NCBI RefSeq assembly: GCF_004217135.1
Contig: NZ_SHKK01000001.1
Coordinates: forward strand, 4,836,001 to 4,900,000
Length of the DNA stretch: 64,000 nt
Reading direction: 5' to 3'
Origin: Micromonospora violae
GTDB lineage: Bacteria > Actinomycetota > Actinomycetes > Mycobacteriales > Micromonosporaceae
In this document: piece after piece, positions 37,190 through 45,725 of the stretch
How positions within the stretch are numbered: the stretch's first letter is position 1
How the letters are laid out: the number at the start of each line of letters is the position of its first letter
The notes under the pieces: model-generated
The model's database searches: none
The model's input: the letters and a program-made list of their open reading frames with translations, nothing else
Told to the model about the DNA's origin: nothing
Made by a program: the position numbers and the translations under genes

Positions 37190-38277
37190 TGCGCGAAGAA
37201 CTGGCGGGCTTCACCATCGGGGTGACCGCCGACCGGCGGCGCGACGAGTTGGCCGCGCTGCTCGAACGACGGGGTGCCCGGGTGGTGCTCGCCCCGGCGT
37301 TGCGGATCGTGCCGCTCTCCGACGACACCGAGCTGCGCGAGGCGACCCGCGCCTGCCTCGACCAGCCGCCGGACATCCTGATGGCCAACACCGGCATCGG
37401 CATGCGCGGCTGGCTGGAGGCGGCTGAGGGCTGGGGGCTGGCCGAGCCGCTGCGCTCCGTGCTGGCCGGCTCGTACGTGGTGGCGCGGGGTCCGAAGGCA
37501 CGCGGCGCGATCCGGGCGGCCGGACTGCACGACCAGTGGTCGCCCGCCTCGGAGAGCTGCGACGAGGTGGTCGATCACCTGCGCCGGCGCGGCGTGGCCG
37601 GGCAGGTGATCGCCATGCAGCTGCACGGGGAGCGGCAGCCCGACTGCACGCTCGCGCTGGAGGCGGCGGGCGCCACGGTCATCGAGGTGCCGGTCTACCG
37701 CTGGGCACCGCCGACCGACCCGGCACCGCTGCACCGGTTGATCGACCTGATCGCCGGCCGGCTGGTGGACGCGGTGACGTTCACGTCGGCGCCGGCGGCC
37801 GAGGCGTTGCTGCGGGCCGCCGGGGACCGCAGCGAAGCGGTGCTGTCCGCGTTGCGCAGTGATGTGCTGGCCAGCTGTGTCGGCGCGGTGACCGCCGAAC
37901 CGCTGCTGCGACGCGGGGTGCCGGTGAGCGCGCCCGGTCGGGCCCGGTTGGGCGCGCTGGTGCGGACCATCGTCGACGAACTGCCCCGCCGGACCGTGAC
38001 GTTCAAGGCCGGTGGGCACCTGCTCACCCTGCGCGGGCACGCCGCGGTGATCGACGGTGAGCTGCGGCCCCTCGCGCCCGCGCCGATGGCGGTGCTACGG
38101 GCGCTGGCCCAGTCCCCGGGTCGGGTGCTGTCCCGCACCGCGTTGCTGCGGACGCTGCCTCGGGGCGCGGATGAGCACGCCGTGGAGATGGCCGTCGCCC
38201 GGCTCCGGGCCGGGTTGCGCGCGCCCCGCGTGGTGCAGACCGTGGTGAAGCGCGGCTACCGGCTGCGGGTCGACTGA
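37189..38277 (+). CDS. nnaR: HemD-like/winged-helix regulator (NnaR type)
   Basis: 362 aa. Residues about 5-265 are a uroporphyrinogen-III synthase (HemD) fold (GFTIGVTADRRRDELAALLERRGARV; DAVTFTSAPAAEALL). The C-terminus (about 275-362) is an OmpR-type winged helix (LAPAPMAVLRALAQSPGRVLS; HAVEMAVARLRAGL; VVKRGYRLRVD). This architecture is that of NnaR, which co-activates nitrite/nitrate genes with GlnR in Streptomyces and mycobacteria. Located at the end of the nas/nir operon; a role in siroheme sensing or supply is an attractive inference. Confidence 0.88.
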   Translation: MREELAGFTIGVTADRRRDELAALLERRGARVVLAPALRIVPLSDDTELREATRACLDQPPDILMANTGIGMRGWLEAAEGWGLAEPLRSVLAGSYVVARGPKARGAIRAAGLHDQWSPASESCDEVVDHLRRRGVAGQVIAMQLHGERQPDCTLALEAAGATVIEVPVYRWAPPTDPAPLHRLIDLIAGRLVDAVTFTSAPAAEALLRAAGDRSEAVLSALRSDVLASCVGAVTAEPLLRRGVPVSAPGRARLGALVRTIVDELPRRTVTFKAGGHLLTLRGHAAVIDGELRPLAPAPMAVLRALAQSPGRVLSRTALLRTLPRGADEHAVEMAVARLRAGLRAPRVVQTVVKRGYRLRVD

Positions 38278-38279
38278 AC

Positions 38280-38315
38280 GCGTCACGGCCGGGCGTCACG
38301 CGCCGGCCGTGACGC
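38280..38315. terminator. bidirectional terminator hairpin between nnaR and cvnD
   Basis: GCGTCACGGCCGG (38280-38292) pairs perfectly with CCGGCCGTGACGC (38303-38315), loop 10 nt. Ends 7 bp before the cvnD stop; serves two convergent operons. Confidence 0.75.
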
Positions 38316-38321
38316 GACGGT

Positions 38322-38930
38322 TCAGCCGACCGGCGTGGGGAAGCCCCGCCCGTGCTCGGACTGGAGCCGGAGCATGGCGTGCTCGACCACCGTCACCAGC
38401 ACCTGCTTGACCGAGTCCCGCTGCCGGGCGTCGGTCATCACCAGCGGCACCTGCGGCGAGATGGCCAGCGCCTCGCGGACCTCCTCCGCCTCGTACTGGG
38501 GAGCGCCGTCGAACTTGTTCAGCGCCACCACGTACGGCAGGTTGCGGTTCTCGAAGTAGTCCAGCGGGGCGAACGCGTCGGTGATCCGGCGCGTGTCCAC
38601 CAGCACGGCGGCACCCACCGCACCGCGGATGATCTCGTCCCACATGAACCAGAACCGGGTCTGACCGGGGGTACCGAAGAGGTACAGGATCAGGTCCTGG
38701 GCCATGGTGATTCGGCCGAAGTCCATGGCGACCGTGGTGGTCTCCTTGCCCGGCACCTTGGACGGATCGTCGATGCCGACGCCCGCCGCGGTCATCAACG
38801 CCTCGGTGGTCAGCGGTGTGATCTCGGAGATCGCCCCGACCAGTGTCGTCTTGCCAACGCCGAAGCCGCCCGCGACGACGATCTTCGCGGAGACGATTCC
38901 CCGGTTCGGCCGCCCCCCCTGCGGGGTCAT
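38322..38930 (-). CDS. cvnD: conservon GTPase CvnD (MglA/Ras-like)
   Basis: 202 aa. P-loop VVAGGFGVGKTTLVGAIS, a switch region with TTVAMDFGRI, DxxG-like LFGTPGQTRFWFMWDE and base-recognition NKFD are present. Last gene of a cvnA-B-C-D conservon; acts as a molecular switch at the membrane in related systems. Overlaps cvnC by 4 bp. Confidence 0.94.
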   Translation of the reverse strand: MTPQGGRPNRGIVSAKIVVAGGFGVGKTTLVGAISEITPLTTEALMTAAGVGIDDPSKVPGKETTTVAMDFGRITMAQDLILYLFGTPGQTRFWFMWDEIIRGAVGAAVLVDTRRITDAFAPLDYFENRNLPYVVALNKFDGAPQYEAEEVREALAISPQVPLVMTDARQRDSVKQVLVTVVEHAMLRLQSEHGRGFPTPVG

Positions 38931-39289
38931 AGCCTGCGAAGTCCACTTAGCACCCTTCCAAGCAGTTCCATCCGCTCCTCGAACCCCTCGGCGGGAGCAG
39001 CAGTGTGTAACGTCAGCAGGCTCTCGGCCACCATGTCGGCGACCAACACCCGGGCGACGCCCAGCGGCATCCGGGTGTACGCGGCGATCTCCGCCAGCGA
39101 TTGCGCTCGGCCCTCACAGACCGTGGCGATGCGGTGCTTGTCATGCCCGGCGAAGCGGGACTCGGCGACCTGGGTGGGCGAGGCGGTGAGGACGGCCTCA
39201 AGGGCGATGTCCTGCCGGGGTTCAGTACGGCCACGGGTGACCGCGTACGGACGTACCAGCGCGCCACGCGGGTCACGTCGTTGGTCCAT
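38927..39289 (-). CDS. cvnC: conservon protein CvnC (DUF742)
   Basis: 120 aa. LVRPYAVTRGRTEP near the N-terminus and the winged-helix-like CEGRAQSLAEIAAYTRMPLGVARVLVADM are the DUF742 hallmarks. 89 bp separates it from cvnB; it overlaps cvnD. Confidence 0.93.
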   Translation of the reverse strand: MDQRRDPRGALVRPYAVTRGRTEPRQDIALEAVLTASPTQVAESRFAGHDKHRIATVCEGRAQSLAEIAAYTRMPLGVARVLVADMVAESLLTLHTAAPAEGFEERMELLGRVLSGLRRL

Positions 39290-39378
39290 CCCCGATCACC
39301 TCCTCGTCCCCTACCGAGCCGGCCGGTGCCGACTCGCGTCCCTGGTCCGGCGCTCGGTGCGAGCGCCGCCCTCCGGTG

Positions 39379-39786
39379 CTACGAGCGCACCGCGTCGCGC
39401 GGCAGCGGCACCAGCGCGGCACCCACCCGCTCGACCAGCAGCGCCATCTCGTAGCCCACCTGGCCCACGTCGCAGCTGCGCGCGGCCAGCACGGCCATCG
39501 AGGAACCGTCGCTGATCGACATCAGGAAGAGGTACCCGCTGTCCATCTCGATGACTGTCTGCAACACCCCGCCCGCGCTGAACATCCGGGCCGCGCCCTC
39601 GGTCAGGCTCACCACCCCGGAGGTGATCGCGGCGAGCTGGTCCGCCCGGTCCGCCGGCAGATCCCGGGAGGACGCAAGCAACAGCCCGTCGGCGGACACC
39701 GCCACCACGTGGGCGATACCGGCCACGCTGTCGGCGAAGTTGGTGAGCAGCCAACCCATGTCCTGCATGGCAGCTGGCCTGTTCAT
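39379..39786 (-). CDS. cvnB: conservon roadblock/LC7 protein CvnB
   Basis: 135 aa roadblock/LC7 fold: MGWLLTNFADSVAGIAHVVAVSADGLLLA, then AARMFSAGGVLQTVIEMDSGYLFLM and SDGSSMAVLAARSCDVGQVGYEMALLV. Likely a GTPase-activating or scaffold partner of CvnD by analogy to MglB. Start overlaps the cvnA stop (ATGA). Confidence 0.94.
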   Translation of the reverse strand: MNRPAAMQDMGWLLTNFADSVAGIAHVVAVSADGLLLASSRDLPADRADQLAAITSGVVSLTEGAARMFSAGGVLQTVIEMDSGYLFLMSISDGSSMAVLAARSCDVGQVGYEMALLVERVGAALVPLPRDAVRS

Positions 39787-42700
39787 CGGCTCTCCTTGGT
39801 CGAGGTGCTGTTCAGGTCCGTTCCGGCCGTCCGACCGCGCTGCACGCCACGGTGGTAGGCCGACAGCAGACCACGTACTTCATCCGGGGTCCGCCGGCTG
39901 CGGTCCCGGCCGCTCTTCGGTTCGATGCCACCGGGCACGAGTTGTGCCTGCGGCACCCGCTTGGGCAGTCCGGAACGGGTGGTCCCGGCGGGGGCCGGTT
40001 CGGCAGCCCTGCTGGCCCGGGACCAACCCTCGTCCGCCGCCGTACGCCAGGCATTCGGGTCGGCGGCGGGTGCGGCCGGAGCCGGCCGGGCGGCCGGGGG
40101 TGGGGAGTACGACGGCGGTGCCGACGGCGCCGCGCCGTACCCGTCGGTGCTGCCGCCGAGGTCCCCGGCGCGCGCGGTGGTCGTACCGTCGGTGTTGGCG
40201 TTGCCCGGGGTGCGGGTCGGCAGTTTCGGTCGGGCCGGCGGTGCGGCCGGCACGGACGCGGCGCTCGGCCGGCCGCCGTTGCCGGGGCGCAGCCCGGCGT
40301 CGGCGGCGGCGGGCGCTGGCGGTTCGTCGAAGTTGGGCCGGGTGAAGATCGCGGTGGCGTCGTCACCGTGCGACCGGAACCAGACCGCCTCCATCTCCCG
40401 GAAGATCGGCGCCTCGGCGGGGAAGTCGGGCCGGGTGCTGACCGGGACGGCGGGCACCGACGGTGCGGCCGGCGGTGCCACCGCGCCCGGGCCGGCGACC
40501 GGCCCGACCGGGAGGCCCTGGACGCCGAGCGCATCGGCGCCATCAGTGGCGGAACCACGCCGAGGTAGCGGGTCGACGGTCGGGTAGGCCACGGTCGGGC
40601 TGCCCAGTGAGGCGCCCGCCGCACTGTTGTAGGTCGGCTGCGCCGGCGGGAGCGGGGCAGCCGGGGCCGGGGCCGCGGGTGCGGGTGCGGGTGCGGGTGG
40701 CATGGTCGAGCGCGGCCCGGTGTAACCACCCGCCTGCACGGCGGGGGTGGTGTCGCGCGAGTCCAGCGGCGACTGCCACGGGGCGGGTGCCGGCGTGCTG
40801 GTCCGCCACTGGTCGGGCAGCGTCGCCGCCGACGTGGCGGCACCGGCGAACTGCTCGGCGTGACCGACCGGCGTGAGCGGCGTCTGCTCCACGGCCATCG
40901 GCTGACGCGGCCGGGTGAGCGCCTGCTCGCGGCCACGGTTGGTGGGCAGCACCACGGTGGCGGCGGGCAGCGTCACCTGGGCGACGGTGCCGCCCTCGAC
41001 GTTGCGGCGCAACTCCACCCGGATGCCGTAGCGGGAGGCGAGCCGACTCACCACGGCCAGACCCATCAGCCGGAACGCGGCGACGTCGACGCTCGGCGGG
41101 GCGGCCAGTCGCCGGTTGAGCGAGTCGAGCTGCTCGTCGGTGAGGCCGAGCCCGCGGTCCTCGATCTGGATCAGGACGTAGTCGCGGATCCGGCGACCGT
41201 CGGCGACCACCGTGGTGTTCGGCGGAGAGAACCGCGTGGCGTTGTCGAGGAGCTCGGCGACGAGGCGCACCACGTCGTTGACCGCGTGCGCGGCCACCGA
41301 GATGTCGGTGTCGACAGTGCCGAACTCGATGCGGTTGTACAGCTCCACCTCGGACTGGGCGGCGCGCAGCACGTCCACCACCAGCGCGTCGTCGCGACGC
41401 GGTACGGCGGAGTCGGCGCCGGCCAGGACCAGCAGGTTCTCGTCGTTGCGGCGCATTCGGGTGGCGAGGTGGTCCAGTTCGAAGAGCTGCGCGAGCCGCT
41501 TCGGGTCCTCCTCGCCGCGCTCGATCGCGTCCAGCTCGCCGATCATCCGGTCGACCAGGGTCTGACTGCGGCGGGCCAGGTTGAGGAACATCGCCGAGAC
41601 GCTGGTACGTAGCGCCGCCTGCTCGGCGGCGACCCGCACCGCCTCCCGGTGTACGACGTTGAAGGCCAGCGCCACCTGACCGACCTCGTCGCGGGTGTTG
41701 AGCTGGATGGGGTCCCGGACCTGTCGGACGATCTCGTCCACGCCGCCGTCACCCACGCTGCCCATGTTCTGCAGTCGCTGCACCGCGTCGGGCAGGTCGT
41801 GGTTGGCCACCGAGAGAGCGCCCTCGCGCAGCCGGCGCAGCGAGTGGTTGAGCGAGCGGGCCAGCACCACGGCCAGCGTCACCGCGATGATCAGGGTCAG
41901 CAGCACCAGGATCGACTCGATCGCAGCCTGCCGGATGACGTCCGAGCGCGCCTGGTCGGCCTGCTGGAGCAGTCGGTCCTGTAGTTGGATCTCAGCCCAG
42001 CGCATCAGGTCGTTCACGGCGCCGATGGCCGCGGTGGCGTCCTGCGCGCTGACCAGCGGGCGCTGCCCGACCGAGCGGGTGATGTCGTTGGCCACCCGGT
42101 CGGACAGGCCGACCGCGTCGCCGGAGACGGTGCTGTCGACGAGGGCGCGCTGCACCGGATCGGCGGCGAGCGAGAACGCGACCAGGGCCTCCTGCTGACC
42201 GGTCAACGTTGCCACGAACGAGGAGAACTGCTCCGAGTCGAGCTGGCCGGCGATCAGCGCGGTGAAGGCGACGGCCTCTTCCTCGGCGACGGCGGCCTTG
42301 GCGCGGGCGAAGGCGGAGACCGCGCGGCGGCTGTCCGCCAGGCTCTCGTCGCCGGGCAGCTGGGCCAGGCCGTCGCCGTACGAGACCAGGTCGGTGAGGA
42401 TGACCCCGTAGCGGAGCACCGCTTCGGCGACCGCCATCTGCCGGCGGTCCAGCACCTCCTGTCGGGTGCCGTCCAGGGTGGCCAGGTGGTCGTCGATGGC
42501 GACCAGCCGGGTCCGCAGGGCGGCCGGCACCTCGCCGATCCGGCCCCGCTCAGCGCGGTACTCGTCCACCCGCTGCTGCGTCTGGCGGACCCGCAGGTTG
42601 TACGCGTCGGCGGACTGCTGCGGGCTGGCCAGGTACGCGGCCGCGGCCATCCGTTCGGCGTGGAGGTCCTGGGTGAGGGCGCTGACGTCGATGGAGAGGG

Positions 42701-42911
42701 CCGTCAGCGACCGGGCCCGGGTGGCGTCGAAGGCACCCTCGCCGACGGAGATCAGCCGGACCGTGGCCAGCGCGATCACCGCCGCCACCGGGACGACCAG
42801 AATCAGCGCCAACTTCGACCGGATCCGAGCGTCACGCAGTCTCGGCATCCGTTGGCGCGTACGCCGACCGCTGTCGCCGAGCGCGGGCAGGTTCGTCGGT
42901 CCGGTGCTCAC
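39783..42911 (-). CDS. cvnA: conservon sensor histidine kinase CvnA with NIT-like sensor domain
   Basis: 1042 aa from GTG 42911 (GGAGG 7 bp upstream); an ATG at 42956 is possible. TM1 about residues 33-55 and TM2 about 328-350 enclose a helical sensor region with DVSALTQDLHAERMAAAAYLA, which resembles nitrate/nitrite-sensing (NIT) domains. HAMP-like segment, then the FELDHLATRMRRNDENLLVL box, N-box ELLDNATRFSPP near 557 and G-box IEDRGLGL. About 350 C-terminal residues are Pro/Ala-rich and disordered. Its nearness to nas/nir raises nitrate or nitrite as a possible signal; that is inference. Confidence 0.9.
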   Translation of the reverse strand: MSTGPTNLPALGDSGRRTRQRMPRLRDARIRSKLALILVVPVAAVIALATVRLISVGEGAFDATRARSLTALSIDVSALTQDLHAERMAAAAYLASPQQSADAYNLRVRQTQQRVDEYRAERGRIGEVPAALRTRLVAIDDHLATLDGTRQEVLDRRQMAVAEAVLRYGVILTDLVSYGDGLAQLPGDESLADSRRAVSAFARAKAAVAEEEAVAFTALIAGQLDSEQFSSFVATLTGQQEALVAFSLAADPVQRALVDSTVSGDAVGLSDRVANDITRSVGQRPLVSAQDATAAIGAVNDLMRWAEIQLQDRLLQQADQARSDVIRQAAIESILVLLTLIIAVTLAVVLARSLNHSLRRLREGALSVANHDLPDAVQRLQNMGSVGDGGVDEIVRQVRDPIQLNTRDEVGQVALAFNVVHREAVRVAAEQAALRTSVSAMFLNLARRSQTLVDRMIGELDAIERGEEDPKRLAQLFELDHLATRMRRNDENLLVLAGADSAVPRRDDALVVDVLRAAQSEVELYNRIEFGTVDTDISVAAHAVNDVVRLVAELLDNATRFSPPNTTVVADGRRIRDYVLIQIEDRGLGLTDEQLDSLNRRLAAPPSVDVAAFRLMGLAVVSRLASRYGIRVELRRNVEGGTVAQVTLPAATVVLPTNRGREQALTRPRQPMAVEQTPLTPVGHAEQFAGAATSAATLPDQWRTSTPAPAPWQSPLDSRDTTPAVQAGGYTGPRSTMPPAPAPAPAAPAPAAPLPPAQPTYNSAAGASLGSPTVAYPTVDPLPRRGSATDGADALGVQGLPVGPVAGPGAVAPPAAPSVPAVPVSTRPDFPAEAPIFREMEAVWFRSHGDDATAIFTRPNFDEPPAPAAADAGLRPGNGGRPSAASVPAAPPARPKLPTRTPGNANTDGTTTARAGDLGGSTDGYGAAPSAPPSYSPPPAARPAPAAPAADPNAWRTAADEGWSRASRAAEPAPAGTTRSGLPKRVPQAQLVPGGIEPKSGRDRSRRTPDEVRGLLSAYHRGVQRGRTAGTDLNSTSTKESR

Positions 42912-43355
42912 GACATCGCCTCCGTCGTTTCTTCCCCGCCTGAGCCGCCGAGCCATGCCGTAAGCGGAGGGGACCACGCGCGGCACGGCCGCGATTTCAT
43001 CAGAGAAGATCCTGTTTGGGAAGCCGCAGTGAGGTAGGAAACGGTCGGACGGAGCGCATCCCGTGTTCCGGTCAACTGATACCTTCATTTCCGCAAGCCC
43101 CTGATCAGGGCATGTAACTCCAGAGTGGTCACGCGTGTGTGCAAAGTGAGCTTTTGCAAACATTGCGTTACCCCAGCATGTGGGATGGCCGTCCCGAAAA
43201 TGCAGCCGGGGTCCGCGCTTGACCACAGCGCCGGCCATTGGCAAGGTTTTGCAGGCTTCGCGCACACCGTACGGCAGAGGAGATCCCGTCCTCCACTGAG
43301 GACGGATTAGCGGCGGTGACCGGGCAGCGCCCGCGCCCGCACCTGGAGGACTGAG
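42912..43355. promoter_or_regulatory. 444-bp divergent regulatory region between cvnA and the substrate-binding lipoprotein
   Basis: No convincing gene. A relatively AT-rich stretch at about 43075-43180 (GCTTTTGCAAACATTGCG and neighbours) is the likely promoter zone for both directions. Small ORFs here lack ribosome binding sites and codon bias. Confidence 0.5.
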
Positions 43356-44534
43356 TTGAGCCCCATCCGCTCCGCGACCATCGCGGCGCTCGCATCGGCC
43401 GTAGTGGCCACCACGCTCACCGGCTGCCAGTTCGGCGGAGCGGAGAAGGACACGAGTCCGATCGTGATCGCCGCCGATCTCGAACTCTCCGGGGCCTCGG
43501 CCCTGGTCGGTCAGACATACCAGCGGGCCCTGAAACTCAAGGTCGAGCAGTTGAACTCCTCCGGAGCGCTGAACGGCCGGAAGATCGATCTGTTGGTCAA
43601 GGACAACCGTTCCGACGCCGCCGAGTCGCTTCGCAACATCGCCGACTTCAGCAGCGATTCTCGGGTCAGCGCCATCATCATGGGCGGCTGCAACGAATGC
43701 GCGCTCGGTGCTGTGGGGACCATCAACGAGAAGCGGATTCCCACCATTGCGCTCGCCGCTTCCGGCTCGATCGCCAGCCCGGTCGCCGAACGGCGCTACG
43801 TGTTCAAGCTGGGCCCCAACGCCGCGGACAGCGCCGCGGCACTCACCACCGAACTGCGCCGCAACAACATCCGCAAGGTGGGGATGCTGGTCAGCGACGA
43901 CGACTACGGCCGGGAGGGCACGAGCGCGCTCAAGAGCGAGCTGGACAAGGCCGACATCTCGCTCCGCCAGCAGCGGGTCAAGACCACCGACACCGATGTC
44001 AGCCAGCAGGTGCAGCAGCTAGCGTCGGGCAAGCCCGACGCGATGGTCTTCTGGACCCCGCCGGAGCAGGCCACGCTGGCCGCCACCAGCGCCCAGCAGA
44101 CCACCTTCCGGGGGTCGATCTACTTCGACGCGGGGGCCGCCGGGGAACTCTTCCTCGGCTCGGCGGCCAAGGCGACCGAGAAGGCCACGCTGATCTTCAC
44201 GCAGACGATGGTGATCGATGACGTTATCGCGACCACGCCGGCCAAGGCGGCGCGGCGGCAGTGGTTCCAGGACTACACGGCCCGCTTCGGTGGCTACAAC
44301 GGGTCCTCGTCCTTCGCGGCGGACGCCGTCCAGCTGATCGCCGACGCCGAACTGCGCGCCGGTGGCGAGGCCGGAAAGGTCAACCGCGACGGCCTTCGGG
44401 ACGTGCTGGAGACGTCCCAGATGGACGGCCTGTCCGGCCCGATCCGCATCACGCCGGACAACCACAGCGGTCTGATGCCGCAGGCGCTCACCACGCTGGT
44501 CGCCCGCAATGGTCGCTGGCGGTTGGCGGGGTAA
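43356..44534 (+). CDS. type I periplasmic-binding (LivK-like) lipoprotein
   Basis: 392 aa from TTG 43356 with GGAGG 8 bp upstream. Signal peptide with lipobox TTLTGC (Cys about residue 24), then a type I fold: PIVIAADLELSGASALVGQTYQRALKL, NGRKIDLLVKDNRSDAAESL, GMLVSDDDYGREGTSALKSEL. Similar to branched-chain amino acid/amide receptors. No permease or ATPase genes accompany it; it is divergent from the conservon, so a sensory role is possible. Confidence 0.88.
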   Translation: MSPIRSATIAALASAVVATTLTGCQFGGAEKDTSPIVIAADLELSGASALVGQTYQRALKLKVEQLNSSGALNGRKIDLLVKDNRSDAAESLRNIADFSSDSRVSAIIMGGCNECALGAVGTINEKRIPTIALAASGSIASPVAERRYVFKLGPNAADSAAALTTELRRNNIRKVGMLVSDDDYGREGTSALKSELDKADISLRQQRVKTTDTDVSQQVQQLASGKPDAMVFWTPPEQATLAATSAQQTTFRGSIYFDAGAAGELFLGSAAKATEKATLIFTQTMVIDDVIATTPAKAARRQWFQDYTARFGGYNGSSSFAADAVQLIADAELRAGGEAGKVNRDGLRDVLETSQMDGLSGPIRITPDNHSGLMPQALTTLVARNGRWRLAG

Positions 44535-44592
44535 CGGCTCTGGGCCTCGTGTGGCTCGCTGGTCCGGCGGGTTTGTCGGGGTGCCGGGTGGG

Positions 44593-44664
44593 GGGTGTGG
44601 CCGACCGTGCCCGGCTCCGGGCGGTCAGGCTTGATCCCTCCGCCGGGCACGGTCGGCCACACCC
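44593..44664. repeat. structured repeat copy A: 22-bp perfect stem with conserved 28-nt loop
   Basis: Arms 44593-44614 and 44643-44664 (core GGCCGACCGTGCCC) are exact reverse complements. The 28-nt loop begins CTCCGGGCGGTCAGGCTTG. Copy B at 54683-54756 has the same loop (26 of 28 identical) and the same 14-bp core, with compensatory changes in the outer stem. Lies between two convergent genes. Confidence 0.85.
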
Positions 44665-44688
44665 AGCTCGCCTGCGGCTTCGACGCAC

Positions 44689-44722
44689 AAGGGCCGGCCT
44701 CCTATCGGGGGGGCCGGCCCTT
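44689..44722. terminator. strong terminator hairpin
   Basis: AAGGGCCGGCC (44689-44699) pairs with GGCCGGCCCTT (44712-44722), followed by T-rich TTTGCGTTTC. Between the convergent lipoprotein and ABC permease genes, immediately after repeat copy A. Confidence 0.8.
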
Positions 44723-44764
44723 TGCGTTTCCTGGGGTTGATCTTGGCCTGCTGGTGGTCTGCCT

Positions 44765-45622
44765 TCAGCGACTGCTGGTGGTTTCTCTCACCCACGGCAG
44801 GGCGATCCGCTCGATCAGCACGAGCGCCGAGTAGAGCAGGATGCTCACCAGCGCCACCAGCATGATCGCCGCCCAGGCGGTGGCGGTGTCGCCGATGCCG
44901 GCGTACTGCGTGATGACGTAACCGAGGCCGCTCTCGCCGGCCTGGAACTCACCGATCACCGCGCCGATCGCGGCCAGCGGCATGCCCACCTTGAGCCCGA
45001 CGAAGATCTGCGGCAGGGCGGCCGGGAAACGCACCTTCCGGAACGCCTGCCAACGGGAGGCGTTCCAGGAACGCACCAGTTCGGCCAGGTCAGCCGGCGT
45101 GGTGGTCAGCCCGGTCGCGGTGGAGAGCACGATCGGGAAGAAGCAGAGCAGGAAGACCATGGTCAGGATCGGCTTCTGACCCCAGCCGAGCGCCACCACC
45201 AGCAGCGGGCCCAACGTGATCTTCGGCACCGCGTTCACCGCGACCAGCAACGGCGTGAACATCCGCTCGACCGTGCGGGAGCTGGCCAGGGAGAGTCCGA
45301 TCAGGACACCGGCGGCCACCGAGAGGGCGAACCCGGTCAGGATCTCCAGCATGGTGTCCCAGGTGTGCTCCAGCAACTGGGCCGGCTTGTCGACGAACGC
45401 GGTGAGCACCTCGCCGGGTGGGGGCAGAGCTGCGGGGTGGATCAGCTCCAGCCGGGCGGTCAACCACCACACCGCCAACGCGACCAGGAGGCCGACCGCG
45501 GGCAGCACCGTATCGGCCCCGGCCCGGAGACCGGCACCTCGACCCGTGCGCCCCGCGTCGGGGCTGGCACTCGGGGGCGAAGGCTCCGCCACCGCCGGGT
45601 CCGCTGACCGGACGTCGGTCAT
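44765..45622 (-). CDS. ABC transporter permease (TauC/SsuC/ThiX type)
   Basis: 285 aa from ATG 45622 (GGAGGA upstream). Six TM segments with the permease coupling loop NASRWQAFRKVRFPAALPQIFVGLK (EAA-type) and AAIGAVIGEFQAGESGLGYVI. Partner of the NMT1-type binding protein just upstream on the same strand and the ATPase at 47023. Confidence 0.92.
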   Translation of the reverse strand: MTDVRSADPAVAEPSPPSASPDAGRTGRGAGLRAGADTVLPAVGLLVALAVWWLTARLELIHPAALPPPGEVLTAFVDKPAQLLEHTWDTMLEILTGFALSVAAGVLIGLSLASSRTVERMFTPLLVAVNAVPKITLGPLLVVALGWGQKPILTMVFLLCFFPIVLSTATGLTTTPADLAELVRSWNASRWQAFRKVRFPAALPQIFVGLKVGMPLAAIGAVIGEFQAGESGLGYVITQYAGIGDTATAWAAIMLVALVSILLYSALVLIERIALPWVRETTSSR

Positions 45623-45725
45623 CTCTGTCCTCCTCGAAATCCCACGGCCCGCCGGGGGCCGACGGGCGACGGGGGTACGCCCCACCGGGTGCGGCGGGAC
45701 GTACCCCCTGATGACGACCGGACGA

